DNA from: JAVBJV01 sp031546815
GTDB lineage: Bacteria > Pseudomonadota > Alphaproteobacteria > Acetobacterales > Acetobacteraceae
NCBI GenBank assembly: GCA_031546815.1
Contig: JAVBJV010000021.1
Coordinates: forward strand, 1-64,000
Reading direction: 5' to 3'
Length of the DNA: 64,000 bases
Made by a program: the position numbers and the translations under genes. The notes under the pieces are model-generated. The model made no database searches and had not been told where the DNA came from. It saw only the letters and a list, made by a program, of their open reading frames with translations. Below, one piece after another: positions 37,044 to 46,284 of this stretch (the stretch's first letter is position 1; the number at the start of each line of letters is the position of its first letter).

Positions 37044-37820
37044 ATGTCCGGGACAAGCTGGAACCCTGAGCAGTATCTGCGCTTCGAGGGGGAACGCCTG
37101 CGTCCCGCTCTCGACCTGATCGCGCGTATTCACCACCCGTCGCCGCAGATAATATTCGATCTGGGCTGCGGCACCGGCAGCGGGACCGAGATCCTGCGAA
37201 CCCGCTTCCCCGACGCCCGCATCACCGGCGTCGATTCCAGCCCCGATATGCTGACCAAGGCACGTGCACAGGTAAGCGGCGCGGATTTTGTGCAGGCCGA
37301 TCTGGCGCACTGGCTGGCGGACCGTCCCGCCGACGTGATCTTCACCAACGCCGCGCTGCAATGGCTGCCCGATCACACAACGCTGTTTCCGCATCTGTCC
37401 GCACAGCTTGCACCGGGCGGAATCCTCGCCGTGCAGATGCCCGCCATGCACGATGAACCGCTGCGCAAACTGCAACCCGCCATCGCCGCCGCCGGCCCTT
37501 GGGCGGCAAAGCTGGGGCTGCAGATCAAGGCCGCGCATCGCATCGAAGACCCCGCCTTCTACCGCGACCTGCTCGCCCCACGCGCGCAGCGTTTCGAGAT
37601 GTGGGAAACCATCTACTGGCACGCCCTGCAAGGCGAGGACGCCGCGCTGCAATGGGCGATGGGCACATCGCTGCGCCCGTTCATGGACGCACTTGAAGGG
37701 GCCGAGCGCGATGCGTTTATCAAGGCCTATGCCGATGCGCTCCGCCCGCATTACCCACGCCGCGCCGATGGCGTGACGCTGCTGCCGTTCCGCCGTTTCT
37801 TCTTCCTCGCACAGGCCTGA
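37044..37820 (+). CDS. tam: trans-aconitate 2-methyltransferase
   Basis: SAM-dependent class I methyltransferase that esterifies trans-aconitate, an inhibitor of aconitase. 258 aa, beginning WNPEQYLRFEGERLRPALDL as in Tam, with motif I IFDLGCGTGSGTE and later FTNAALQWLPDH. The family assignment is strong by overall pattern; activity is inferred. Confidence 0.9.
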   Translation: MSGTSWNPEQYLRFEGERLRPALDLIARIHHPSPQIIFDLGCGTGSGTEILRTRFPDARITGVDSSPDMLTKARAQVSGADFVQADLAHWLADRPADVIFTNAALQWLPDHTTLFPHLSAQLAPGGILAVQMPAMHDEPLRKLQPAIAAAGPWAAKLGLQIKAAHRIEDPAFYRDLLAPRAQRFEMWETIYWHALQGEDAALQWAMGTSLRPFMDALEGAERDAFIKAYADALRPHYPRRADGVTLLPFRRFFFLAQA

Positions 37821-37825
37821 TATCC

Positions 37826-39070
37826 ATGACACTCAGCAACCAGCGCATCAACGGGCAACGTCTGTGGGACAGCCTGATGACCATGGCGGAAATCGGCGCC
37901 ACGCCCAAGGGCGGCGTGCGGCGCATCACCCTGTCCGACGAAGACCGGCGCGGGCGCGACCTGTTCCGTTCATGGTGCGAATCCATCGGCCTGAAGCTGC
38001 GTGTGGACGCCGCCGGTAACATGTTCGCCCGCCGCGAAGGGCGCGATCCCACGCGCAAGCCGGTGCTGTTCGGCAGTCACCTCGACAGTCAGCCCTCGGG
38101 CGGCAAGTTCGATGGCGCGCTGGGTGTGATGGCCGGGCTGGAGGTCATGCGCACGGTGGTCGATCTCAACATCGTCACCGAGGCCCCGCTGGAACTGGTC
38201 AACTGGACCGACGAGGAAGGCTGCCGCTTCGGGCGCAGCCTGATGGGGTCCGGCATCTGGGCCGGGGTCTTCCCGGAAGACGTCGCGCTGGACGCCCGCG
38301 ATCCGGACGGGATCAGCGCGCGCGAAGCCCTCGCCGCGATCGGCTATGCGGGCAGCGAACCGGCGCGTCCATTCCCCGCCGATGCGTTTTTCGAGCTGCA
38401 TATCGAACAAGGCCCGATCCTCGAGCAGGGCCAGCAGAAGATCGGCATCGTCACCGGCGCGCAGGCACAGGTCTGGTTCGACTGCGTGGCCACCGGGCAG
38501 GACAGCCACGCGGGCACCACACCACCCTCGGCCCGGCGCGACGCGCTGGTCTGCACAGCACGGATCATCGATCTGGTCGACCGCCTGATGCGTGTGCGCG
38601 GCGAGGACGGGCGCGGCACCGTGGGTTACATGCAGGTGCTGCCCAACAGTCGCAACGTGATCCCCGGCGAGGTGCGATTCTCGGTCGAATTCCGCCACCC
38701 GGATGGGGCCGAGATCGACCGTCTGGCCGCCGAATTCCAGCACGAGGCCGCCGCCATCGCCCACGATTGCAGCATCAAGCTCGGGGTTTCCGAACTGTTC
38801 CGCTTCCCGCTGCAGGCCTTCGATGCCGATTGCGTCGATCTGGTCCGCCAGGCCGCCGCGCGTAACGGATACAAGGCGCGCGAGATCGTCTCGGGCGCGG
38901 GCCACGATGCTGTGTATGTGTCGCGGCACGTCCCTACCGCTATGATTTTCACCCCCTGCAAGGACGGCCTGTCGCACAACGAGTCCGAAAGCATCCAGCC
39001 CGACGAAGCCGAGGCCGGGTGCCAGGTATTGCTGGATGCGGTGATCGCCCGCGCCAACCGGATTCTGTAA
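37826..39070 (+). CDS. M20-family amidase/hydantoinase-type hydrolase (N-carbamoyl-L-amino-acid hydrolase or allantoate amidohydrolase)
   Basis: 414 aa di-metal amidohydrolase. Ligands: His/Asp in FGSHLDSQPSGGKFDGALG, Glu pair in WTDEEGCRFG, His in FELHIEQGPILE, C-terminal His in KDGLSHNESE. This set defines the hydantoinase/carbamoylase (AtzF-unrelated) branch. Substrate (N-carbamoyl amino acid, ureidoglycine or allantoate) cannot be decided; no pyrimidine or purine catabolic genes are adjacent. Confidence 0.9.
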   Translation: MTLSNQRINGQRLWDSLMTMAEIGATPKGGVRRITLSDEDRRGRDLFRSWCESIGLKLRVDAAGNMFARREGRDPTRKPVLFGSHLDSQPSGGKFDGALGVMAGLEVMRTVVDLNIVTEAPLELVNWTDEEGCRFGRSLMGSGIWAGVFPEDVALDARDPDGISAREALAAIGYAGSEPARPFPADAFFELHIEQGPILEQGQQKIGIVTGAQAQVWFDCVATGQDSHAGTTPPSARRDALVCTARIIDLVDRLMRVRGEDGRGTVGYMQVLPNSRNVIPGEVRFSVEFRHPDGAEIDRLAAEFQHEAAAIAHDCSIKLGVSELFRFPLQAFDADCVDLVRQAAARNGYKAREIVSGAGHDAVYVSRHVPTAMIFTPCKDGLSHNESESIQPDEAEAGCQVLLDAVIARANRIL

Positions 39071-39119
39071 ACCAGCGGAATTCCAGTCTTTACCGCACTG
39101 CAACACCGCAAAAATTCAG

Positions 39120-39148
39120 CCAGCAGGCTTGTCGGGTGCGCCTGCTGG
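39120..39148 (+). promoter_or_regulatory. hairpin upstream of tkt
   Basis: CCAGCAGG (39120-39127) and CCTGCTGG (39141-39148), 8-bp stem, 13-nt loop. It lies 50 bp after the hydrolase and 80 bp before tkt. It may end the patatin-tam-hydrolase transcript (no good T-run) or belong to the tkt leader. Confidence 0.3.
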
Positions 39149-39227
39149 TTCTATAGCCCGGCCCTATGCCCCGGACAGGTTTTTGCGCCCCCACTGGGCG
39201 CTCCCGGGTCATCGGAGAACGTATTAC

Positions 39228-41261
39228 ATGGCCAGTATCGATGCCCCCGCCGCGCTTGACGTCCTCGCAACCCAGAAAGCCATCCTCGCCCGCCCGATTA
39301 CGGACGAGCGCCGTATGGCGGACGCCATCCGCGCGCTGACGATCGATGCGGTCGAAACTGCCAAATCCGGCCACCCCGGAATGCCGCTAGGCATGGCCGA
39401 CGCCGCACAGGCGCTGTGGGCTGGGGCAATGAAATACGACGCCGCCGATCCGCGCTGGCCCGACCGCGACCGGTTCGTGCTCTCGGCGGGCCATGGCTCG
39501 ATGCTGCTCTATTCGCTGCTGCACCTGACCGGCTTTGCCGGGATGAGCATCGACGACCTGCGCAAGTTCCGCCAGCTGCACTCCCCCGCCGCCGGGCATC
39601 CGGAATTCGGTGAACACCCGGGGATCGAAACCACCACCGGCCCGCTGGGTCAGGGTATCGCCACCGCCGTGGGTATGGCGCTGGCTGAACGTCTGCTGGC
39701 CGGGAAGTTCGGCAAGTCGCTGGTCGATCACCGCACCTGGGTGATCGCGGGTGATGGCTGCCTGATGGAAGGGATCAGCCACGAAGCTGCCTCGCTCGCC
39801 GGGCATCTGAAGCTCAACAAGCTGTGCGTGCTGTTTGACGACAACAACATCTCGATCGACGGCGATGTCAGCCTGTCCTGCACCGACGACCAGCTGAAGC
39901 GTTTCCAGTCCTATGGCTGGGCGGTGAAGCGCATCGACGGGCATGACCATGCGCAGCTTTCCAGCGCGCTGACCTTCGCGATGCGTTCGAAGAAGCCGAC
40001 GCTGATTGCGTGCCGCACCATCATCGGCTTCGGCGCGCCGACCAAGGCGGGCACCGCTGCCACGCACGGCGCCCCGCTGGGCGGCGGCGAAGCACAGGCC
40101 GCGAAGGAAGCGCTCGGCTGGCCGCACACACCCTTCGTGGTGCCCGCGGAAATCAAGGCGATGTGGGAAGCCGCCGGCAGCAAGGGCAGCTCGTCCCGCC
40201 GCGCCTGGCTGAAGCGTCTGGCCAAGCATCCGCTGCGCGCCGAATTCGAACGCACCATGGCTGGCCGCCTGCCCGATAGCTGGCACGAAGCCATCGCCGC
40301 GCTGCGTGCCGACATCGCCACCAACAAGCCGAAGCTGGCCACCCGCCAGTCGAGCCAGAAGGCACTGGAAGCCATCGTCCCCACCATTCCGGAACTGGTC
40401 GGCGGCTCTGCCGACCTGACCGGGTCGAACCTCACGCTGGTCAAGGGCATGAGCGGGGTCGGGCCGGATTCGTATAACGGCCGCTACGTCTATTACGGCA
40501 TTCGCGAACACGGCATGGCCGCCGCGATGAACGGCATCGCGCTGCATGGCGGGCTGATCCCCTATAGCGGCACGTTCTTCGTGTTCTCGGACTACATGCG
40601 CCCCGCCATCCGTCTGGCCGCGCTGATGCGCCAGCGCGTAATCCACGTGCTGACGCATGACAGCATTGGGCTGGGCGAAGACGGGCCGACGCATCAGCCG
40701 GTCGAGCACCTTGCCTCGTTCCGCGCCATGCCGAACGTGTTCATGTTCCGCCCGGCGGATGCGATGGAAACAGCAGAATGCTGGGAACTGGCGCTGCGTC
40801 GCGCCGATGGCCCCAGCCTGCTGGCACTGTCGCGACAGGGCGTGCCGACACTGCGCACCGACACCGGCGAAAACCGTTCGGCCCGCGGCGCGTATGTGCT
40901 GGCGGAAGCCAACGGCCCGCGTCAGGTCACCCTGATCGCCACCGGCACCGAAGTCAGCCTTGCCATGGAAGCGCGCGAGGCGCTGGCGAAGGAAGGCGTT
41001 CAGGCTGCCGTCGTCTCGATGCCGTGCTGGGAACTGTTCGAGATCCAGGACGTCAGCTTCCGCGAGGCCGTTCTGGGCACCGCACCGCGCATTGCGGTGG
41101 AAGCCGGGATCGGTTTCGGCTGGGAACGCTGGATCGGCCCCAATGGTGCCTTTATCGGCATGCATGGTTTCGGCGCATCGGCCCCGGCCGACGTGCTGTA
41201 CAAACACTTCAACATCACTGCAGACGCAATCGTTGCGGCTGCGCGCAAGGCAATCGCATAA
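39228..41261 (+). CDS. tkt: transketolase
   Basis: Thiamine-diphosphate enzyme of the pentose phosphate pathway, moving two-carbon units between sugar phosphates. 677 aa, complete: N-terminal SGHPGMPLGMAD, ThDP motif GDGCLMEGISHEAASLAGH...N, and the second-domain signature GEDGPTHQPVEHLASFRAMPN. ATG 39228 has GGAGAA 9 nt upstream. Grouped with gap (25 bp) and pgk (3 bp) as a sugar-phosphate operon. Confidence 0.97.
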   Translation: MASIDAPAALDVLATQKAILARPITDERRMADAIRALTIDAVETAKSGHPGMPLGMADAAQALWAGAMKYDAADPRWPDRDRFVLSAGHGSMLLYSLLHLTGFAGMSIDDLRKFRQLHSPAAGHPEFGEHPGIETTTGPLGQGIATAVGMALAERLLAGKFGKSLVDHRTWVIAGDGCLMEGISHEAASLAGHLKLNKLCVLFDDNNISIDGDVSLSCTDDQLKRFQSYGWAVKRIDGHDHAQLSSALTFAMRSKKPTLIACRTIIGFGAPTKAGTAATHGAPLGGGEAQAAKEALGWPHTPFVVPAEIKAMWEAAGSKGSSSRRAWLKRLAKHPLRAEFERTMAGRLPDSWHEAIAALRADIATNKPKLATRQSSQKALEAIVPTIPELVGGSADLTGSNLTLVKGMSGVGPDSYNGRYVYYGIREHGMAAAMNGIALHGGLIPYSGTFFVFSDYMRPAIRLAALMRQRVIHVLTHDSIGLGEDGPTHQPVEHLASFRAMPNVFMFRPADAMETAECWELALRRADGPSLLALSRQGVPTLRTDTGENRSARGAYVLAEANGPRQVTLIATGTEVSLAMEAREALAKEGVQAAVVSMPCWELFEIQDVSFREAVLGTAPRIAVEAGIGFGWERWIGPNGAFIGMHGFGASAPADVLYKHFNITADAIVAAARKAIA

Positions 41262-41286
41262 CCGCGATAAAGAAGGAGACACTGCC

Positions 41287-42300
41287 ATGGCTGTAAAGGT
41301 CGCCATTAACGGGTTTGGCCGCATTGGTCGTCTGGTGCTGCGCGCCATCGTGGAATCGGGCCGCACCGATGTTGTGCCGGTGGCGATCAACGACCTGGGC
41401 AGCGTGGAAGACAACGCGCACATGTTCCGCTACGACAGCGTGCACGGCCGCGTCCCCGGCGAAGTGAAGGTCGAAGGCAGCAGCCTGATCATCACCCATA
41501 ACGGCCGCACCTATGGCCCGATTGCCGTCTCCGCCGAACGCGACCCGACCAAGGTGCCGTTCAAGGGCGTCGACGTGGCGATGGAATGCACGGGTCTGTT
41601 CACCAAGAAGGAAGACGCCAGCAAGCTGATCACCGCCGGTGCGCGCAAGGTGCTGGTCTCGGCCCCGGCCGACGGCGTGGACGCGACCGTGGTGTTCGGT
41701 GTGAACCAGCAGGTCATCACCAAGGACATGACGGTGATCTCGAACGCATCCTGCACCACCAACTGCCTGGCGCCGATGGCCAAGGTGCTGAACGACGCGT
41801 TCGGCATCGAAAAGGGCTACATGGTTACCATCCACGCCTACACGGGCGATCAGCGCACGGTGGACACCCTGCACAAGGACCTGCACCGCGCCCGCGCAGC
41901 GGCGGTTTCGATGATCCCGACGTCCACCGGTGCGGCGAAGGCCGTGGGCCTGGTTCTGCCGGAACTGAAGGGCAAGCTGGATGGCACCGCCATTCGCGTG
42001 CCGACGCCCAACGTGTCGCTGGTTTCGTTCGACGCCGTGGTGAAGAAGGCCACCACGAAGGACGAAGTGAACGCCGCGTTCAAGGCCGCGTCCACCGGCG
42101 CGATGGCGAAGATCCTGGGCTACAGCACCGACAAGCTGGTCTCGGTCGACTTCAACCACTGCGCCAATTCGTGCAGCTTCGACGCGCCGCAGACCACGGT
42201 CATGGAAGGCACACTGGTCCGCGTTATGGGCTGGTACGACAACGAATGGGGCTTCTCGAACCGCATGTCTGATACAGCGGCGCTGTTCGGCAGCCTGTAG
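41287..42300 (+). CDS. gap: glyceraldehyde-3-phosphate dehydrogenase
   Basis: NAD-dependent glycolytic dehydrogenase (type I). 337 aa with N-terminal NAD-binding INGFGRIGR, catalytic C156 in SNASCTTNC, and MGWYDNEWGFSNRM near the end. AAGGAG lies 9 nt upstream of the ATG. Between tkt and pgk. Confidence 0.98.
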   Translation: MAVKVAINGFGRIGRLVLRAIVESGRTDVVPVAINDLGSVEDNAHMFRYDSVHGRVPGEVKVEGSSLIITHNGRTYGPIAVSAERDPTKVPFKGVDVAMECTGLFTKKEDASKLITAGARKVLVSAPADGVDATVVFGVNQQVITKDMTVISNASCTTNCLAPMAKVLNDAFGIEKGYMVTIHAYTGDQRTVDTLHKDLHRARAAAVSMIPTSTGAAKAVGLVLPELKGKLDGTAIRVPTPNVSLVSFDAVVKKATTKDEVNAAFKAASTGAMAKILGYSTDKLVSVDFNHCANSCSFDAPQTTVMEGTLVRVMGWYDNEWGFSNRMSDTAALFGSL

Positions 42301-42303
42301 TCC

Positions 42304-43497
42304 ATGGCAACGTTCCGCAAGCTGGACGGGGTCGACGTGGCGGGGAAGCGTGTGCTTCTCCGCGCCGACCTGAACGTCCCGATGAAAGACGGTCAGGTGG
42401 GCGACCTCACCCGGCTGGAACGGCTGACGCCAACCATCCGTGAACTGTCCGCCAAGGGCGCGAAAGTCGTGGTGCTGAGCCACTTCGATCGCCCCAAGGG
42501 CAAGCGCGTGCCCGACATGTCGCTGAAGCCGGTGGCGGACGCACTGGGCAAGGTGCTGGGCACTCCGGTGGCCTTCGCCGATGACTGCATCGGCCCCGAT
42601 GCTGCCAAGGCCGTGGCCGCGCTGCCGGCCGGCGGCGTGCTGGTGCTGGAAAACACCCGCTTCCACGCGGGCGAGGAAAAGAACGACCCCGCGCTGGTGG
42701 CCGAGATGGCAAAGCTGGGCGATGTGTTCGTGAACGACGCGTTCTCGACCGCGCATCGTGCGCACGCCAGCACCGAGGGCCTCGCGCATGCGCTGCCGTC
42801 GTGCGCCGGTCGCCTGATGCAGCAGGAGCTGGAAGCGCTGGATGCCGCATTGGGCAACCCGCAGCGTCCGGTGATGGCTATTGTCGGCGGGGCGAAGGTT
42901 TCGACCAAGCTGGAACTGATCGGCAATCTGTCGCGCAAGGTCGATGCGCTGGTGATCGGCGGGGCGATGGCGAACACATTCCTCGCCGCGCAGGGTATCT
43001 CGGTCGGCAAGTCGTTGCAGGAAGCCGAGATGCACGACACCGCGCTGCGCATGATCGCCGAAGCGAAAGCCGCCGGGTGCGAGATCCTGCTGCCGACCGA
43101 TGTGGTGGTGGCGGGTGAATTCAAGGCGGGTGCGGCCAATCAGGCGGTCCCCGTTGCGGAAATTCCGGCCGACAAGATGGCACTGGACGTTGGCCCGGCC
43201 TCGGTCGCGGCGGTGCAGGCGCGTATGGCGCAGATGAAGACGCTGGTCTGGAACGGCCCGTTCGGCGCGTTCGAGCTTGCGCCCTTCGATGCAGCAACGG
43301 TTGCGGTGGCCAAGACCGTAGCGGCGCAGACGCAGGCGGGCAAGCTGCGCTCGATCGGCGGCGGCGGCGACACGGTGGCGGCGCTGCGTCACGCCGGGAT
43401 CGCGGAACAGATGAGCTACGTCTCGACCGCGGGCGGCGCGTTCCTGGAATGGCTGGAAGGCAAGACCCTGCCGGGCGTGGCGGCGCTGTCGGCGTAA
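42304..43497 (+). CDS. pgk: phosphoglycerate kinase
   Basis: Makes ATP from 1,3-bisphosphoglycerate. 397 aa, complete: VLLRADLNVPMKDG at the N-terminus, LSHFDRPKG, ENTRFHAGEEKND, nucleotide-site WNGPFGAFE and the end GGGDTVAAL...STAGGAFLEWLEG. Starts 3 bp after gap and is followed by a terminator. Confidence 0.98.
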   Translation: MATFRKLDGVDVAGKRVLLRADLNVPMKDGQVGDLTRLERLTPTIRELSAKGAKVVVLSHFDRPKGKRVPDMSLKPVADALGKVLGTPVAFADDCIGPDAAKAVAALPAGGVLVLENTRFHAGEEKNDPALVAEMAKLGDVFVNDAFSTAHRAHASTEGLAHALPSCAGRLMQQELEALDAALGNPQRPVMAIVGGAKVSTKLELIGNLSRKVDALVIGGAMANTFLAAQGISVGKSLQEAEMHDTALRMIAEAKAAGCEILLPTDVVVAGEFKAGAANQAVPVAEIPADKMALDVGPASVAAVQARMAQMKTLVWNGPFGAFELAPFDAATVAVAKTVAAQTQAGKLRSIGGGGDTVAALRHAGIAEQMSYVSTAGGAFLEWLEGKTLPGVAALSA

Positions 43498-43520
43498 CGC
43501 CTGCCGGATTGGATGTTCAG

Positions 43521-43548
43521 ACGCACGGCTCGGCAATGAGCCGTGTGT
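43521..43548 (+). terminator. Rho-independent terminator after pgk
   Basis: ACGCACGGCTC and GAGCCGTGTGT form an 11-bp stem (one G-T pair) with a 6-nt loop, running into TTTTCTTTT. It ends the tkt-gap-pgk transcript, 24 bp after pgk, and directly faces the end of chrA. Confidence 0.8.
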
Positions 43549-43554
43549 TTTCTT

Positions 43555-44739
43555 TTACAGCAACACCCAGCCCACCACGCCGCATCCCAGCACCACCAGC
43601 CAGGGCGGCAGTCGGCCGGACATCAGCGCGGCGAACGCCACCACCACGATCGCCATATCCAGAACATTGTGCACGCCACTGCTCCAGACGGGATGATACA
43701 GTGCCGCGAGCAGTATCCCGACCACTGCGGCATTCACCCCACCCAGCGCGGCCTGTGCGCGGGGATAACGACGCAGACGCTCCCAGAACGGCAGCGCACC
43801 CGCGACCAGCAAAAACGACGGCGCGAAGATCGCCAGCAGGCAAAACAGGCCACCCAGCCAGCTTCCGGTCATCGCCATGCCGAGGAAGGCCGCAAACGTG
43901 AATAACGGTCCCGGCACCGCCTGTGTCGCGCCATACCCGGCCAGAAACGTATCGGCGCTCACCCAGCCGGGTGGCACCACCGCTGCCTGCAACAGCGGCA
44001 GCACCACATGCCCGCCGCCGAACACCAACGCCCCGGCCCGATAAAACGCCGCGCCCATCGCCAGCATCCCACTGGGGAAAAGCCAAACCAGCACCGGCAA
44101 TCCGACCAGCAGCACCAGAAATCCCGCCAGCAGCGCACCCCCGACGTGCACCCCGACCGGCACCCGCGCCGGGTCGTGCGGAGACACCTGCCCGTTGCTG
44201 AACAGCACGACCCCGGCCAGCCCGGCCGCCACGATCACCACGACCTGCCCCCAGACCGACACCCAAAGCACCACCGCCACTGCTGCCAGCAGCGCAATCC
44301 CGTATCGCGCTGTCGTTGTGCACAGGGCGCGCGCCATCCCCCACACTGCCTGCGCGACAACGGCCACCGCCACCAGTTTCAGGCCGTGCAGCACGCTGGC
44401 AGGCAACGCCCCCACCTGCGAGGCGAACAGCATCAGCATAATCGCCGACGGCAAGGTAAATCCGGTCCAGGCTGCCAGCGCCCCCGGAAACCCCGCCTGC
44501 AGCAGACCGATCGCCATCCCCACCTGGCTGCTCGCCGGTCCCGGCAGGAACTGGCACAGCGCCACCAGATCGGCATAGGCGCCCTCGCCCAGCCAGCGCC
44601 GCCGCGTGACGAATTCCGTGCGAAAATACCCCAGATGCGCCACCGGCCCGCCAAACGACGTCAGCCCCAGGCGCAGGAAAACCAGAAAAACCACCAGGAT
44701 GGGGCGCGGCCCAACGGGTGCATGGTTCGGTGCGGTCAT
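43555..44739 (-). CDS. chrA: chromate transporter family protein (ChrA type)
   Basis: 394 aa, about 10-12 TM helices, two homologous CHR halves. The first begins FLRLGLTSFGGPVAHLGYF and carries FLPGPASSQVGMAIG; the second has FGGGHVVLPLL and GYGATQAVPGPLFTFAAFLG. Long-chain CHR proteins export chromate or sulfate-like oxyanions; real chromate resistance is not shown. Monocistronic, convergent with pgk. Confidence 0.88.
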   Translation of the reverse strand: MTAPNHAPVGPRPILVVFLVFLRLGLTSFGGPVAHLGYFRTEFVTRRRWLGEGAYADLVALCQFLPGPASSQVGMAIGLLQAGFPGALAAWTGFTLPSAIMLMLFASQVGALPASVLHGLKLVAVAVVAQAVWGMARALCTTTARYGIALLAAVAVVLWVSVWGQVVVIVAAGLAGVVLFSNGQVSPHDPARVPVGVHVGGALLAGFLVLLVGLPVLVWLFPSGMLAMGAAFYRAGALVFGGGHVVLPLLQAAVVPPGWVSADTFLAGYGATQAVPGPLFTFAAFLGMAMTGSWLGGLFCLLAIFAPSFLLVAGALPFWERLRRYPRAQAALGGVNAAVVGILLAALYHPVWSSGVHNVLDMAIVVVAFAALMSGRLPPWLVVLGCGVVGWVLL

Positions 44740-44882
44740 ACCGGCTCGCCCTTTTCAAACTGCAAATCACATCTTGCATACATTTTTATGTTCTATTTCG
44801 CCTTCTGGGCGGGTAGGGTCAGAGCTGGGTAAAAAATACCCGGCAGCACACCGGCAGGATGCCGTTAACAAGGTATCCACAC

Positions 44883-45110
44883 ATGCGTGCCACTATCATC
44901 CGCATGATCAGCACCGGCTCCCCCTCTCTGTTTCGCAACTCGCAGGTCAACCGCCCGGAAGCCGCCACGCCGGCCCGGCCCGCTGACCCCGTCCGCCGCC
45001 AGCCGGTGGACGAGAACACCGGCCCCACGCTGGTGCGCACGCTGAATGCCGTGCCCGCCCAGCCGGAGCGCCCCTTGCCGCGCGGCTCGCTGCTCGACCT
45101 GCGGCTGTAA
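44883..45110 (+). CDS. possible small protein of unknown function
   Basis: 75 aa from ATG 44883 (MRATIIRMISTGSPSLFRNS), Pro/Arg-rich and probably disordered. No family recognised. It is the only candidate in the 422-bp gap between chrA and the Nudix gene. The ribosome site is poor and the reverse frame is also open, so it may not be coding. Confidence 0.35.
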   Translation: MRATIIRMISTGSPSLFRNSQVNRPEAATPARPADPVRRQPVDENTGPTLVRTLNAVPAQPERPLPRGSLLDLRL

Positions 45111-45161
45111 ATAACGGTTCTTGTTGAAATACCGCTCTGCGGCTGGCACGCTTGTCAGACG

Positions 45162-45698
45162 ATGCCTGACCTCGCCCCACGTTTCGAGCGACAGATCCCC
45201 ACAGGCGACGTGCACCAGCGCGATGTCTGCGGGCATTGCGGCTATATTGCCTATCAGAACCCCAAGATCATCACCGGTGCCGTCATCGAAGCCGAGGACG
45301 GGCGCATCCTGCTGTGCCGCCGCGCCATTGAACCGCGCCGTGGGTTCTGGACCATCCCCGCCGGGTTCCTGGAACTGGGCGAAACCTGCGCCAATGGTGC
45401 CATCCGCGAAGCCTGGGAAGAAGCGCGGGCCCGCATCCGGATCGAGAGCATTCTGGCCGTGTATTCCGTCACCCATATCAGCCAGGTCCAGATCCTGCAC
45501 CACGCCCGCCTGGCCGAACCCGGCTTTGCGCCCGGTGAGGAAAGTCTGGAAGTGCAGCTTTTTCATTGGGACGACATCCCTTGGGCGGAAATTGCCTTTC
45601 CATCGGTGCACTGGGTTCTCAATCAATGGTATAATACGCGTGGAGGGCCAGCAGGCCCCCCGGCAACCGCCCCGATGGAGACGATGCGCAATGCATAA
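45162..45698 (+). CDS. Nudix hydrolase with N-terminal zinc-ribbon-like CxxC
   Basis: 178 aa. Residues 23-26 form CGHC (VCGHCGYIAYQNPK), a half zinc-ribbon typical of NADH-pyrophosphatase-like Nudix proteins. The Nudix box spans residues 68-90 with G68, E74, R82-E83 and E86-E87; the usual Gly near its end is Arg. Probably hydrolyses a nucleoside diphosphate derivative such as ADP-ribose or an oxidised nucleotide. Overlaps the next gene by 8 bp. Confidence 0.88.
   Translation: MPDLAPRFERQIPTGDVHQRDVCGHCGYIAYQNPKIITGAVIEAEDGRILLCRRAIEPRRGFWTIPAGFLELGETCANGAIREAWEEARARIRIESILAVYSVTHISQVQILHHARLAEPGFAPGEESLEVQLFHWDDIPWAEIAFPSVHWVLNQWYNTRGGPAGPPATAPMETMRNA
45627..45635 (+). promoter_or_regulatory. 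extended -10 promoter inside the Nudix gene
   Basis: TGGTATAAT is a perfect TATAAT with an upstream TGn, 56 bp before the secreted-protein gene and inside the last 25 codons of the Nudix gene. No good -35 is seen at 17 bp, as is usual for extended -10 promoters. Confidence 0.4.
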
Positions 45699-46281
45699 TT
45701 CCATACGCATGATCCTGAAGCTGGCCCTTGTCATCCTGCCCGTGCTGGCGGCCGGGATCGACAGCGCCGCCGCCGCGCAGCAGACCGCACAGCGTCCCGC
45801 TTCAAGACAGGCTGTAACTGCTGCCCCGCAACGCGTCGCCGCGGCACAGCGCCAGCGCGCCGTCAGAAGACCGGCCGCAACCGTGCGCCCGGCAGCAACA
45901 GCCCCCGTGACACGGCGCACACCATCGGCACTGGCTGGTGCACGGCGGACCGCCATTACTACACCGCCCCGGGCAAGCCGCCCTGCTGCCAGCGCACAGC
46001 CGCCCGTGCGCGTAACGCCCCCGCGTCCACCCGCCATGCCGCCCAATCTGTCGCTTTCCACGCAACGCGGCCCGGGCATGGCCCCCATGCCGGACCGCAA
46101 CATCCAGGCCCCCCACGAACGCGACACCGGCGAGACCGAGATCAACCCGACCATCCTGAGCGCGCGTAACGGTTATCGGGGGGAATCCTTCCGCTCAACC
46201 GAACGCCCGGGGACGAGCGACGACGAACTGTTCGCGCCAATGCCCGGCGTCCTGATGCGGATGCCGTTCGTAACCCGCTGA
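45691..46281 (+). CDS. secreted Ala/Pro/Arg-rich protein, unassigned
   Basis: 196 aa. A clear signal peptide (MILKLALVILPVLAAGIDSAAAA, cut after Ala) is followed by a long low-complexity Ala/Arg/Pro/Thr region without cysteines and a more ordered end (NPTILSARNGYRGESFRST). Probably periplasmic and disordered. No family recognised. It ends 3 bp from the convergent mltG. Confidence 0.65.
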   Translation: MHNSIRMILKLALVILPVLAAGIDSAAAAQQTAQRPASRQAVTAAPQRVAAAQRQRAVRRPAATVRPAATAPVTRRTPSALAGARRTAITTPPRASRPAASAQPPVRVTPPRPPAMPPNLSLSTQRGPGMAPMPDRNIQAPHERDTGETEINPTILSARNGYRGESFRSTERPGTSDDELFAPMPGVLMRMPFVTR

Positions 46282-46284
46282 AGG

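Noticed and set aside
41215..43536. 773-codon minus-strand frame over gap and pgk
   Set aside because: Mirror of two complete, highly conserved genes; no domain pattern.
44865..46154. 429-codon minus-strand frame over the Nudix and secreted-protein genes
   Set aside because: Low-complexity translation; the plus strand carries a clear Nudix box and a signal peptide.
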